A stretch of 64,000 nt of DNA from CAWIOX01 sp963837775 (GCA_963837775.1 CAWIOX010000030.1:372001-436000); one strand, 5' to 3'. Numbered from the stretch's first letter, positions 35,083 through 44,640 are shown. The notes: a model not told the origin generated them from the sequence alone. Made by a program: numbers and translations.

Positions 35083-36539
35083 AGTTGCCCCACGATGATG
35101 CCAGCCGCTTGATGGAACCAGGTATTCAGGTAGGGCGGGATATACAGGCCGAGCATCAGTGCCAGCCCCAGATGGATGAATACCGGCAGCAATGCCGGCG
35201 GGTGCGCGAGCGGCTTGGCCGTCGTTGCGCCGAATGCCATCGACTGCACGCGGCTGAAAATCGACGCAAACGCGACGCCCAGCGCCAGCAGCAGGATCGG
35301 GGTTGCCCACGGCAATTCGCGCATCGCGGTGGTCACGATCAGGAACTCGCTGGCGAATACGCCGAACGGCGGCATGCCGAGGATCGCCAGCGATCCCAGC
35401 AGCATGCCCCAGCCCACGGTCGGGCTGACTTTCACCAGGCCGCGGATGTCCGTAATGATCTGGGTGCCGGCCTTCTGGCACGCATGGCCGACAGTGAAGA
35501 AGATCGCCGATTTCACCAGCGAGTGCACCGTCATGTGCAGCAAGCCGGCATAGGTCGCAATCGGCCCGCCGATGCCGAAGGCAAACGTCATCAGCCCGAT
35601 ATGCTCGATCGACGAATAGGAAAACATGCGCTTCACGTCCTTCTGCCGCGACAGCGAAAAGGTCGCCACCAATACCGAGAGCAAACCGAAACCGATCAGC
35701 AGCTTGCCGGGGATGCCGTTGTGCAACGCGCCATCGGCCAGCACCTTGAAGCGCAGCACCGCATACAGCGCGACGTTGAGCAACAGGCCCGACAATACCG
35801 CTGAGATCGGCGTCGGCCCTTCGGCATGGGCGTCGGGCAGCCAGTTATGCAGCGGTACCAGACCCATCTTGGTGCCGTAGCCCACCAGCAGGAACACAAA
35901 CGCAAGCGACATGATGGCCGGTTCGAGATGCATCTTGATCGCATTCAGATTGGTCCACAGCAGCGCATCGGTGTCATCGCCCAGCTGGCGGTCGGCGGCC
36001 AGATACAGCAGTATCGTGCCGAACAGCGCCAATGCGATGCCGACCCCGCACAGGATGAAGTATTTCCAGGCCGCCTCCAGGCTGGTCGCGGTGCGATACA
36101 CGCTGACCAGCAGCACGGTGGCCAGCGTTGCACCTTCCATCGCGACCCACAGGATGCCCATATTGTTGGTCAGCAGCGCCAGCAGCATGGTGAACATGAA
36201 CAGCTGGTACATGCTGTGAAACAGGCGCATGCGCGCCGGCGTCATCTTGCCGTGGTCGCGCTCGATGCGCATGTAGGGGCGGGCGAACAGGGCGGTGGTC
36301 AGGCCGACGAAAGCGGTCAGCGTGACCAGGAACACATTCAGCGGATCGACGAAAAACAATTTTCCGAACGCGAACAGCGGACCGCTGGCGATGATCTTCG
36401 CGGTCAATATTGCCGCCGCAATGAAAGTGACCAGGCTGAAGCCGACGTTGATTTCAGGCGCCGCATCACGCTGTCCGACCAGGCCCAGCACGATGCCGCC
36501 CGCTAGCGGCGTGACGAGAACCAGCAATAGGGGATCCAT
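35079..36539 (-). CDS. hyfF: proton-translocating antiporter-like subunit, HyfF type
   Basis: 486 residues with ~14 hydrophobic helices. MGLVPLHNWLPDAHAEGPTPISAVLSGLLLNVALYAVLRF is the Mrp-antiporter / NuoLMN core with the channel Lys and His, and KRMFSYSSIEHIGLM is the second half-channel motif. It moves ions across the inner membrane, coupled to the peripheral arm. One base separates its start from the hyfE stop and 4 bp overlap the large-subunit gene. Confidence 0.92.
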   Translation of the reverse strand: MDPLLLVLVTPLAGGIVLGLVGQRDAAPEINVGFSLVTFIAAAILTAKIIASGPLFAFGKLFFVDPLNVFLVTLTAFVGLTTALFARPYMRIERDHGKMTPARMRLFHSMYQLFMFTMLLALLTNNMGILWVAMEGATLATVLLVSVYRTATSLEAAWKYFILCGVGIALALFGTILLYLAADRQLGDDTDALLWTNLNAIKMHLEPAIMSLAFVFLLVGYGTKMGLVPLHNWLPDAHAEGPTPISAVLSGLLLNVALYAVLRFKVLADGALHNGIPGKLLIGFGLLSVLVATFSLSRQKDVKRMFSYSSIEHIGLMTFAFGIGGPIATYAGLLHMTVHSLVKSAIFFTVGHACQKAGTQIITDIRGLVKVSPTVGWGMLLGSLAILGMPPFGVFASEFLIVTTAMRELPWATPILLLALGVAFASIFSRVQSMAFGATTAKPLAHPPALLPVFIHLGLALMLGLYIPPYLNTWFHQAAGIIVGQL

Positions 36540-36540
36540 G

Positions 36541-37202
36541 TCAGTCCTCTTTCAGATTTTCCAGATTGTGGATATCGAGGTTGTCGAACTGTTCGCGGAT
36601 CTGGAACATGAACACGCCGAGTATCAAAATGCCGACCAGAACGTCGAGCGCGATGCCGAGCTCGACAATCATCGGCATGCCGTTGGTGGCCGCCGTCGCA
36701 GCGAAAAATAAGCCCATTCTCCATCGTCAGAGAATCCGATCACCTGCGGCACCGCCTTGGAACGCGTGATCATCATCATGAATGCGAGCAGGATGCAGGC
36801 CAGCGCAATGCCGAGCGTGCCGCGCGCGATCGAGGCCGACAGTTTTGCGACCGGCATCGCCAGATTGAACGCGATGATCACCAGCACGATCCCGATCAGC
36901 ATCGTGGACGGGACATTGATCAGGGGTTCCACATCCCATTTGACGTTCAGGCGCAGGATCAGCTTGTGCAGTATCCACGGAATCAGCACCACCTTCAGCG
37001 CAAAGGTCAGGCCGGCGGAAAAATACAGATGGCGGTCATTGGTGACATACGCGACCACCAGCGCCGACGCCACCAGCGTCGCGCCGTGCAAGGTGAACAG
37101 GTGGATCAGCGACAGGATCCGGCGCTGGCTGAGCATCGCAAACGTCAGCAGCAGCAGCGTGGCAGCCAGCAGATTCAGTATCTGTACCGTGAAGTTGGGC
37201 AT
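36541..37202 (-). CDS. hyfE: HyfE-type membrane subunit (frameshifted)
   Basis: About 220 residues when one break near 36720 is read through. The first ~160 hold helices with NLLAATLLLLTFAMLSQRRILSLIHLFTLHGATLV. Past the break the frame continues to LDIHNLENLKED, the normal C-terminus, with its stop 1 bp before hyfF. HyfE-like subunits combine NuoK-like helices with an extension. Inner membrane; part of the ion-pumping arm. Confidence 0.85.
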
Positions 37203-37205
37203 TGT

Positions 37206-38156
37206 CTACGCTCCCAAAAGGAAATGCACGAGCATGCCGATCACCGCCAGCAGAAACGCGGCGGTAAGAAATTCCGGCACCCGGAAGATGCGCATCTTGG
37301 CGCTGCTCATCTCGATCAGCGCCAGCAACGCGCCGCCGATGGCCAGTTTGAGCATCAGGATCGGGAGTGCCGAGATCAGCGCCAGCGGACGGCTGGCTTC
37401 AGCGATGCCCCACGGGATGAACAGCGCAACCCCCATGCAGGAATAGGCAAACAGCTTCAGGCTGGCCGCCCATTCCATCAGCGCCAGATGGCGTCCCGAG
37501 TATTCCAGCAACAGCGCCTCATGAATCATCGTCAGTTCCAGATGGGTGGCCGGATTGTCGACCGGCACCCGGGCATTTTCTGCCAGCGACACCATCGTGA
37601 ATGCCACGCCGGCGAAGGCCAGGCTGGGGTAGATCGCCAGTTCGCGATGCACCAGGCTATCGACGATGCTGGTCAGCAAGGTCGATTGCGTGATCAGCGA
37701 CGCCGAAAACAACACCATCAGCAGCGCCGGCTCCGCCATGAAGCCGACCAGCATCTCGCGCCGCGCCCCCATGCTGCCAAACGCGGTGCCGATGTCCATC
37801 GCCGCCAGCGAGATGAACACCCGCGCCAGCGCCAGCAGGCCGACCAGTGCGATCGCATCGGCGGCCGGCGAGAGCGGCAGTTCGGTCGACAGCGTCGGGA
37901 TGATGCCGCACGCCAGCGTCATGCAGCCGAACACGATATAGGGCGCGCTGCGAAACAGCGGGCTCGCATGTTCGGCCAGCACCGACTCCTTGTGGAACAG
38001 CTTGTGCAGCATCCGGTACGGCTGGAACAGGCTGGGCGCGCTTTTGTTCTGCAGCCAGGCGCGGCACTGGTTGATCCAGCCGGTCAGCAGCGGCGCCAGC
38101 ACCAGCGCCAGCACAATTTCCAGCAGTTGCGAGATAACACCGAAGAAAGTAATCAT
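37206..38156 (-). CDS. hyfC: NuoH-like membrane anchor subunit, HyfC type
   Basis: 316 residues with eight hydrophobic helices. ENARVPVDNPATHLELTMIHEALLLEYSG is the strongly conserved cytoplasmic loop that touches the peripheral subunits, and GFMAEPALL is the quinone-chamber-like region. It anchors the peripheral arm to the membrane arm. It overlaps the hyfB stop by 4 bp and lies 3 bp before hyfE. Confidence 0.92.
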   Translation of the reverse strand: MITFFGVISQLLEIVLALVLAPLLTGWINQCRAWLQNKSAPSLFQPYRMLHKLFHKESVLAEHASPLFRSAPYIVFGCMTLACGIIPTLSTELPLSPAADAIALVGLLALARVFISLAAMDIGTAFGSMGARREMLVGFMAEPALLMVLFSASLITQSTLLTSIVDSLVHRELAIYPSLAFAGVAFTMVSLAENARVPVDNPATHLELTMIHEALLLEYSGRHLALMEWAASLKLFAYSCMGVALFIPWGIAEASRPLALISALPILMLKLAIGGALLALIEMSSAKMRIFRVPEFLTAAFLLAVIGMLVHFLLGA

Positions 38157-40164
38157 CGATTCACCACCAGCAACAAGATCAGCAGGGTCAAAAAGCTGTA
38201 CAGCAGGTATGCGGCGATGCGCCCCTGCTGCAGCAGGCTGATGAAGCGGGCGATGCGCTCGGTGATGGCGGCGATCGGGCGATACAGCAGGCCCCAGAAC
38301 GGATCTTCGATCGTCACCTTGTAGTGCGGCGTTTTATCGAAGGCGGTAGGCAGTTCGCGCGTCATGCGGAACAGCGGGCCGAAGATTTCGCGGATCGGCT
38401 GGCCGAATCCTTCGGCGGTGTCCTGCATGCGGGCGGTCTGGAACGGGAAGCCGCAGCCCCACGGTATCGAACGCCGGAAACGGCCGTGGTACACACGCCG
38501 CACCAGCACATAAGTCACTGCGCTGCAAACCAGCAACATCAGCACGAATGCCAGCGGCATGTAACTGGCGCGCTCGGCTGTCACCGGGGCCAGCAGCAGC
38601 CAGCCATTCTGCGTGACGGTTGCGCCGATGCCGCCGCCCACCAGCAACTGCGTCACATGATCGATCACCGCCACCATCGGCACCGGCAACAAGCCAAGCA
38701 TGATGCAGGCTGCGACCAGCCACACGAAGGCAAGGCGTTCCCAATTGCCCGCTTCATGCGCGTCGTTGCAGCTTTTGCTCGCGCGGCTGGCCGAGAAAGA
38801 TGATCGCGAAGAACTTGACCATCACATAGCCGGCCAGCGCGCCCACCAGTGCGATGAGCGCGGCGACGATCGGGATCAGCATGTTGAGGAAGGAGTTCGG
38901 CAAGCCCGGCGTAAACAGGAAGCTCTGCAGCAACAGCCATTCCGACACGAAACCGCCGAACGGCGGCAGGCCGGCCGCCGCCAGCGCGCCAACCAGCGCC
39001 GCCCAGCCGGTCCACGGCATGAAGCGCATCAGCCCGCCCAGATGGCCGAGATTGCGCTCGCCGGTCGCATGCAGCACGGTGCCGGTGCCGAGGAACAGCA
39101 GGCTTTTGAACGCGCCATGGCTGGCCACATGATACAGCGTGGCGGTCAGCGACAGCGCCGCCAGCCCTGCCATATCGTAGGCGCGGAACAGGATCGTCAG
39201 GCCGATGCCGACAAACATCAGGCCGATATTTTCTATCGAGGAGTACGCCAGCAGGCGTTTCATGTCGGTCTGGGCCGCGCTCTGCACCACGCCGAACAAG
39301 GCCGTCGCCAGCCCGAGCGCCAGCGTGATGCCGCCCCACCACCAGACCTGGATATGCAGCAGATCGAAGGTCACGCGCAGCACGCCGTAAATCCCGGTCT
39401 TCAGCACGAACGCGCTCATCAGCGCCGAGATCGGCGACGGCGCGGCCGGGTGCGCCTCCGGCAGCCATATGTGCAAGGGCAAGATGCCGGCCTTGGCGCC
39501 GAAGCCGAACAGCGCGAGGAAAAAAGCCACCGCAGCCCAGAACAGATCCAGATGCTGGTCGGCGCATGTTGGCAAAGGTGTAGTCGCCGGTATCGGCCTG
39601 CAGCAGCCCGAAACACAGCAGCAGCGCCAGCGCGCCGACATGCGAAATCAGCAGGTACAGGAAGCCGGCGCGGCGCACTTCGGGCAGCCGGTGATTGGCG
39701 GTCACCAGCAGGGTCGCCGACAAGGACATGGTTTCCCACGCCACCATGAACACATAGGCATCGTCGGCAATCAGCAGCAAGGCCATGCTGGCCAGGCAGA
39801 CGTGATACTCAAGGCACAGCAACCCCGGCGGCGTCCCTTCGCCTTCGCGGAAATAGCCGGCAGAAAAAATCGAGACCCCGGTGCTGACGATGCCGAACAC
39901 GAACAGGAAATACGAAGACAGCGCATCGAGCCGCAGGTGAAACGGCAAATCCGGCAAGCCGATCGGCAACACCGCAGTCTGCGTCACGCCAAAGGCGCCG
40001 GCCAGGCCGGTAATGCCCATCACGATGCCAAGCAAAGCCCCCAGCGGGAACAGCACCCATGCAACAAAAGCAGTTTTCTTGATGACCAGCAGCCCGCAAG
40101 CGCCGATCAGCAGCCAGCCTGCGATGACAATGAGTATGAAGTCGATGGGAATCAGGTTGGGCAA
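38153..40164 (-). CDS. hyfB: proton-translocating antiporter-like subunit, HyfB type (two frameshifts)
   Basis: About 670 residues in total, the E. coli HyfB length, with breaks near 39565 and 38755. It starts at TTG (40164) with AAGGA 6 nt ahead. Conserved blocks: EYHVCLASMALLLIADDAYVFMVAWETMS before the first break; GILPLHIWLPEAHPAAPSPISALMSA and KRLLAYSSIENIGLM in the middle; GFPFQTARMQDTAEGFGQPIREIF in the C-terminal domain that marks HyfB/HycC. Two breaks in one gene with otherwise perfect motifs point to sequence error rather than decay. Confidence 0.87.
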
Positions 40165-40184
40165 CGTCGTTCCTTATCTAATGT

Positions 40185-40221
40185 CTTATAGTTGTTGTCT
40201 GTTCACACAGCGGAAGTGAAC
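40185..40221 (-). promoter_or_regulatory. candidate promoter/operator of the Hyf-like operon
   Basis: GTTCAC-9 nt-GTGAAC (40201-40221) is a perfect 6-bp palindrome 37 nt upstream of the hyfB TTG. On the minus strand TATAAG (40190-40185) could be the -10, with the palindrome over the -35 position. No TTGACA-like box is present, which would suit activator control. The regulator is unknown. Confidence 0.4.
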
Positions 40222-40572
40222 AATGCCCGCAAGCAGGCGCTGCGCACTGGCGCTTTTGATACATCGATCAGGGTCAGGTGGGAAGTGAAGCTAGGGCGAA
40301 TCATCCGGCGGTCTCCCCGGCATCGACTGTGCCGGCTATTTTTCAGGTGTTTTTTGTATTGTGCACCTTGCCACACGGATATCTCAAGCGATTCATGCTG
40401 CAAGCGCGCATAAATGTGTTCCGCTGCAGCCTCGGCCCGGGTTTGACCGGCTGCGGAAATGCCGGGGCAGCCGATGCCGCAGCCTGATTGCCTGCGCCGG
40501 ACGCAGCGCCAAAACCCGCGCGGACGGCTGCGGCGGAGACGCCGTTTTTCAGCCTGATTTATTCAAAAAAGC

Positions 40573-40647
40573 GGGGGTATGAGTGAAAACATGGGGCTTG
40601 CCGCAGATATTCATTGGTGTAAATAAAATACAGCAGGGGGTATATTT
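40573..40647 (-). repeat. 75-bp intergenic repeat, copy 6 (inverted)
   Basis: Minus-strand copy: AAATATACCCCC, GTATTTTATTT, CCAATGAATATCTGCGGCA, TGTTTTC and CATACCCCC. This is the only copy far from any stop codon. Confidence 0.9.
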
Positions 40648-40742
40648 TATCGCCCGGGGACGCTGCGGATCGCTGGCGGGGACGGTTTTTGCGGGGTGGC
40701 GAGGTGTTTTCAACGTCGTAAGGCAAGCAGCGCAGCGTACAT

Positions 40743-40992
40743 AGTAGGGTGCCAATAAGCGCAGCGCATTGCACCGACTCTTTGCGGCGAACCAGTGAAC
40801 CGTCGAATACGACCCGTCCACCATTTCAATTGTCATTTCGACCGCAGGGAGAAATCCTGGCTGTTCACAAGTCCCAGATTTCTCCCTGCGGTCGAAATGA
40901 CGCCCGGATGCTAAGCGCGTCGGTTTTATTACGTGCTCCGGGATTTGACGTCCAACATGCGGCGCAATACGCTGCGCTTATTGCTTCCTACT
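40743..40992. repeat. nested inverted repeats
   Basis: The outer pair, 40743-40776 and 40960-40992, is imperfect: AGTAGG..AATAAGCGCAGCG.ATTGC.CCG facing its complement. The inner pair, 40832-40856 and 40877-40901, is a perfect 25-bp inverted repeat beginning GTCATTTCGACCGCAGGGAG with a 20-nt centre. Confidence 0.85.
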
Positions 40993-41001
40993 GTGTGCGG
41001 T

Positions 41002-41608
41002 TTACGGCCTTTTACCTATAGAGTTTTTCATTAAGCCATTCAATTCGTTTCGTTCTAAATTCATATGCACGAATATATAACCACTTTGAGTTTTAGTACT
41101 TGGGTCGAAGCCAATACTTTCATAATTTTTTATTCTTGAATGGTAGTCATTAAGAAATTCTAAAAAACCATAAACAATTTCAGTGTAATTATTTGTTTCA
41201 GATGGCTTTGGAAGAAGCAGCTTAAACTTCTTTCCGTCATTTGCTTCAGCAAAAATAGAAAAAGCTAATGAGTACGGATTTTTTTCGCTTACCTTACCTG
41301 AAGTGCCAACAAGAACTGGTTCAATTCTTGGGTAACATGGTTTTTTGAGTGATTTCTGAGAGCTTCTTTTTGAGCAAAACGTAATGCTCTTTTCCAATTT
41401 CCTTCAAAATACCTTCAAAATAAGATTTTCCAATATAGGCGACAATTGCAGTCGGAATAAACCACTCTGCACACGCAAAAGCACCCTCATCAGGTTTCGA
41501 TTCAACTTTAATATAGAGCCCTTCGTGGCTCAATGATTTCTCAAAGTCTTCGAATAGCTCATCTGATAAATGTTCGTTGTAAATTAATGCGATGTCAGGT
41601 ATTTGCAC
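41002..41608 (-). CDS. AT-rich orphan gene of unknown function (frameshifted)
   Basis: About 200 residues after reading through one break at an A6 run near 41345. It begins MQIPDIALIYNEHLSDELFEDFEKSLSHEGLYIKV. A hydrophobic patch (WFIPTAIVAYIGKSYFEGILKE) follows, and the C-terminal half (SIFAEANDGKKFKLLLPKPSETNNY .. FLEFLNDYH) looks like a soluble alpha/beta domain. No family recognised. Base composition is far more AT-rich and codon use quite unlike all neighbours, a sign of horizontal acquisition. It is flanked by palindromic repeats on one side and repeat copy 7 on the other. Confidence 0.6.
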
Positions 41609-41903
41609 TCAGCTTCCTTTTTTAGATATGTTCGAACAGAAATGATGCCTATCTGGACCAGTGTTTCATTATGTTTTGCGAAAAAGACCACAAAACCCAT
41701 TCACAACTTGGCTTTCAATAAATGTGCAGTATTTTCGTGCAGTACAAAATATTGTATGAAACCCGTTACCGCGATTGCTTTTCATTTTATCAAGTTTCTT
41801 GATGTCAACAAAGAGCCAATCCGATCTGAAGTCACGGCTTATTGATTGCAACCGACAGGCGCACAGCAGCGTGCAAAACAGTCTGAATTTATAGAGAAAA
41901 TAC

Positions 41904-41979
41904 GGGGGTATAAGCAGAAAATATAGTGGTTCCCGCACATATTCATTGGGCTAAATAAAATACGGCGGGGAGTATATTT
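41904..41979 (-). repeat. 75-bp intergenic repeat, copy 7 (inverted)
   Basis: Minus-strand copy: AAATATACTCC, GTATTTTATTT, CCCAATGAATATGTGCGGG, TATTTTC, TATACCCCC. Its first A is the last base of the TGA stop of the GNAT gene. The ~295 bases between it and the orphan gene hold no supported gene. Confidence 0.9.
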
Positions 41980-42458
41980 CAGCGCCTGAGGATGCGGCGC
42001 ATCACTGTCAGGGAGGCTTCCTGCTGGTTGTCGCGGGTGTATTCGAGTTCGGGGGCGAGCTCGAAGCCGAGTGCGGCGTAGAAGTCGATCAGCCTTTGCT
42101 GGTCGGTGCGCACTGCCAGCCGCAGTTCGGTGACGTCGCAGCCGAGCGCCTGGTGGATCACGGCTTCCAGCAGGTGCTGCGACAGGCTCTGGCCGCGGAA
42201 CGCGTGGGTCACGCCCATGCGCACGATTTCCCAGATGTCGTGCTCGGTGTCCATCGGCAGCCAGCGTACCGAGCCGGCGGCGACATTGTCGACCAGCAGG
42301 ATGTAGCCGCCGCCGAGCCGCAAATCATCGAGGACCCTGGCGCCGGTTTCGTAGTGGCCGCTGGAGCCGGCGGCCACTTTGCCGGCCCAGGCGTTGCAGG
42401 TCAAGTCGGCAATCAACTCCGCATCGTCCGGGTTTGCTTCGCGTATCAAGACGTCCAT
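41979..42458 (-). CDS. GNAT family N-acetyltransferase
   Basis: 159 residues. The acetyl-CoA binding segment is IVRMGVTHAFRGQSLSQHLLEAV, with the R/QxxGxG/A-type loop degenerate (RGQSLS). LRLAVRTDQQRLIDFYAALGFE is the conserved end of the fold. The substrate is unknown. Same strand as metG, 61 bp downstream of it, possibly cotranscribed. Confidence 0.83.
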   Translation of the reverse strand: MDVLIREANPDDAELIADLTCNAWAGKVAAGSSGHYETGARVLDDLRLGGGYILLVDNVAAGSVRWLPMDTEHDIWEIVRMGVTHAFRGQSLSQHLLEAVIHQALGCDVTELRLAVRTDQQRLIDFYAALGFELAPELEYTRDNQQEASLTVMRRILRR

Positions 42459-42519
42459 GAGCTAGAGAGAGTGTGTAAAAAGAGACTCGTTAAACATTCC
42501 GTCTGGTCGGCGCAAGGCA

Positions 42520-44640
42520 TTAGCGTATCCGCATCCCGGGTTCCGCACCCGGCCACGGGTTGAGGATGTAGATGCCCGGATTGGATTTCTCGTCGGCGGC
42601 GGAGGCGGCCATCACCATGCCTTCGGACACGCCGAACTTCATCTTGCGCGGCGCCAGATTGGCCACCAGCACCGTCAGTTTGCCGATCAGTTCTTCCGGC
42701 TGGTAAGCCGATTTGATGCCGGAGAACACATTGCGCATGCGGCCTTCGCCGGCGTCCAGCGTCAGGCGCAGCAGCTTGTCGGAGCCGTCCACATGTTCGC
42801 AATTGACGATCTTGGCGATGCGCAGGTCGACCTTGGCGAAATCGTCGATCTTGATTTCCGGGGCGAGAGCCTCAATCGCCCCGCCGATCTCACCCTCTCC
42901 CTCAGGGAGAGGGCCGGGGTGAGGGTGGGTTTCTTTCGCGCTGGCCGTGCTGGCGGCTGCTTCGGCTGCCGGCGCTGCTGCCTGTTCCGGCGCATCGAAC
43001 AGCGCATCCAGCATTTTCGGATCGACCCGCTGCATCAGGTGCGCATACGCATTGATCCGATGGCCGTGCGGCATCGGCACGCCGACATCGCTCCATTGCA
43101 GCGGCTGCAGATTGAGCAGGGCTTCCACCTGTTTGGCCAGTTCCGGCAGCACCGGTTTCAGGTAGATGCTGAGGATGCGGAACGCTTCCATCAGGCGGCT
43201 GCAGACTTGATGCAGCGCGGCGCTGTTGGCCGGATCCTTGGCCAGTTCCCACGGCTTGTTGGCGTCGACATAGGCGTTGACGATGTCGGCCTGGTCCATC
43301 ACCGCACGCAAGGCCTTGCCGTATTCGCGGCCGTTGAACAGCGCCTGGATCTCGCTGGCGGCAGTGCGCAGCGTCGCCAGGAAGCTGTCAGTGTCGGTGG
43401 CCCAGTCCATGCTGAGTGTGCCGTCGAATTTCTTGGCGATGAAGCCGGCCGCGCGGCTGGCGATGTTCACGTACTTGCCGATCAGGTCGGCGTTGACGCG
43501 CGCGACGAAATCGTCCGGGTTGAAATCGACGTCTTCGACCTTGGCGTTGAGCTTGGCGGCGATGTAGTAGCGCAGCCATTCCGGGTTCATGCCGATGTCG
43601 AGGTAGCGCAGCGGCGAGATGCCGGTGCCGCGCGATTTCGACATCTTCTCGCCGGAGACGGTGATGAAGCCGTGCACGAAGATGTTGTTCGGCACTTTCT
43701 GATTGGAAAACTTCAGCATCGCGGGCCAGAACAGCGTGTGGAAATAGGTGATGTCCTTGCCGATGAAATGGTATTGCTCGGTGCTCGGGTCGGCCATGAA
43801 CGCGTCGAAGTCGCGCCCGGTCTTGCCGAAATAGTTCTTCAGCGACGCCAGGTAGCCGACCGGCGCATCGAGCCAGACGTAGAAGTATTTGCCCGGCTCA
43901 TCCGGGATTTCGATGCCGAAGTAAGGCGCATCGCGGCTGATGTCCCAGTCGCCCAGCCCGCCGTCGCCTTCCAGCCATTCGCGGGCCTTGTTCGCGACTT
44001 CCGGTTGCAGACGATGCGGATCCAGCGCCCATTCGCGCAGGAAGGCCACGCATTGCGGGTCGGACAGCTTGAAGAAGAAGTGTTCGGACGATTTCATCAC
44101 CGGCGTGGCGCCGGTCAGCGTCGAGTACGGTTGTTTCAGGTCGGTCGGCGCATAGACCGCGCTGCAGACTTCGCAGGAATCGCCGTACTGGTCCTTGGCG
44201 CCGCATTTCGGGCACTCGCCCTTGATGTAGCGGTCCGGCAGGAACATGTTCTTGACCGGGTCGAAGAACTGCTCGATGGTCTTGGTGGTGATGAAGCCGG
44301 CGGCTTTCAGCTTGCGGTAGATGTCGCGCGACAACTCGTGGTTTTCCGGGCCGTCGGTCGAGTGCCAGTTGTCGAACGCGATATGGAAGCCGTCCAGATA
44401 CTGCTTGCGGCCGGCCGCGATGTTGGCGACGAATTCCTGCGGCGTGACGCCGGCTTTCTCGGCCGCGATCATGATCGGCGCGCCGTGCGCATCGTCGGCG
44501 CCGACGAAATGCACTTCATTGCCCTGCATTCGCTGGAACCGCACCCAGATGTCGGCCTGGATATATTCCATGATGTGGCCGATATGGAACGCGCCGTTGG
44601 CGTAGGGGAGGGCGGTGGTGACGAACAGCTTACGGGTCAT
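42520..44640 (-). CDS. metG: methionyl-tRNA synthetase MetG
   Basis: 706 residues, unbroken. PYANGAFHIGHIMEYIQAD carries the HIGH motif, GEKMSKSRGTG the KMSKS loop, and CPKCGAKDQYGDSCEVC the zinc knuckle. The anticodon-binding helical domain runs to ~540. A C-terminal Trbp111/EMAPII-like tRNA-binding domain (~600-706; KVDLRIAKIVNCEHV) is fused. The linker between them contains a palindromic repeat read in frame (HPHPGPLPEGEGE, ~residues 573-584). Charges tRNA-Met in the cytoplasm. Confidence 0.97.
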   Translation of the reverse strand: MTRKLFVTTALPYANGAFHIGHIMEYIQADIWVRFQRMQGNEVHFVGADDAHGAPIMIAAEKAGVTPQEFVANIAAGRKQYLDGFHIAFDNWHSTDGPENHELSRDIYRKLKAAGFITTKTIEQFFDPVKNMFLPDRYIKGECPKCGAKDQYGDSCEVCSAVYAPTDLKQPYSTLTGATPVMKSSEHFFFKLSDPQCVAFLREWALDPHRLQPEVANKAREWLEGDGGLGDWDISRDAPYFGIEIPDEPGKYFYVWLDAPVGYLASLKNYFGKTGRDFDAFMADPSTEQYHFIGKDITYFHTLFWPAMLKFSNQKVPNNIFVHGFITVSGEKMSKSRGTGISPLRYLDIGMNPEWLRYYIAAKLNAKVEDVDFNPDDFVARVNADLIGKYVNIASRAAGFIAKKFDGTLSMDWATDTDSFLATLRTAASEIQALFNGREYGKALRAVMDQADIVNAYVDANKPWELAKDPANSAALHQVCSRLMEAFRILSIYLKPVLPELAKQVEALLNLQPLQWSDVGVPMPHGHRINAYAHLMQRVDPKMLDALFDAPEQAAAPAAEAAASTASAKETHPHPGPLPEGEGEIGGAIEALAPEIKIDDFAKVDLRIAKIVNCEHVDGSDKLLRLTLDAGEGRMRNVFSGIKSAYQPEELIGKLTVLVANLAPRKMKFGVSEGMVMAASAADEKSNPGIYILNPWPGAEPGMRIR
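42889..42923. repeat. palindromic REP-like element inside metG
   Basis: CCCTCTCCCT-C-AGGGAGAGGG flanked by CTCACC and GGTGAG forms a nearly perfect 35-bp hairpin. Its length and phase keep the metG frame open. Confidence 0.85.

Larger units (their letters stand above)
40165..41001. other. gene-poor, repeat-rich region upstream of the Hyf-like operon
   Basis: 837 bases with no supported gene. Contents in order: -10-like TATAAG and a GTTCAC palindrome just upstream of hyfB, ~350 bases with nothing recognisable, an inverted 75-bp repeat copy, and nested inverted repeats from 40743 to 40992. Confidence 0.6.

Noticed and set aside
38153..38725. A separate 190-residue membrane protein gene
   Set aside because: It is the C-terminal domain of HyfB (GFPFQTARMQDTAEGFGQP) in a shifted frame; the sum gives the normal HyfB length.
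33526..40164. Functional hydrogenase 4 / formate hydrogenlyase
   Set aside because: The large subunit lacks all four nickel-ligating cysteines and no ferredoxin subunit or maturation genes accompany it.
41603..41938. Short frames on both strands between the orphan gene and repeat copy 7
   Set aside because: Low-complexity AT-rich translations, no start-site support, and they overlap each other.
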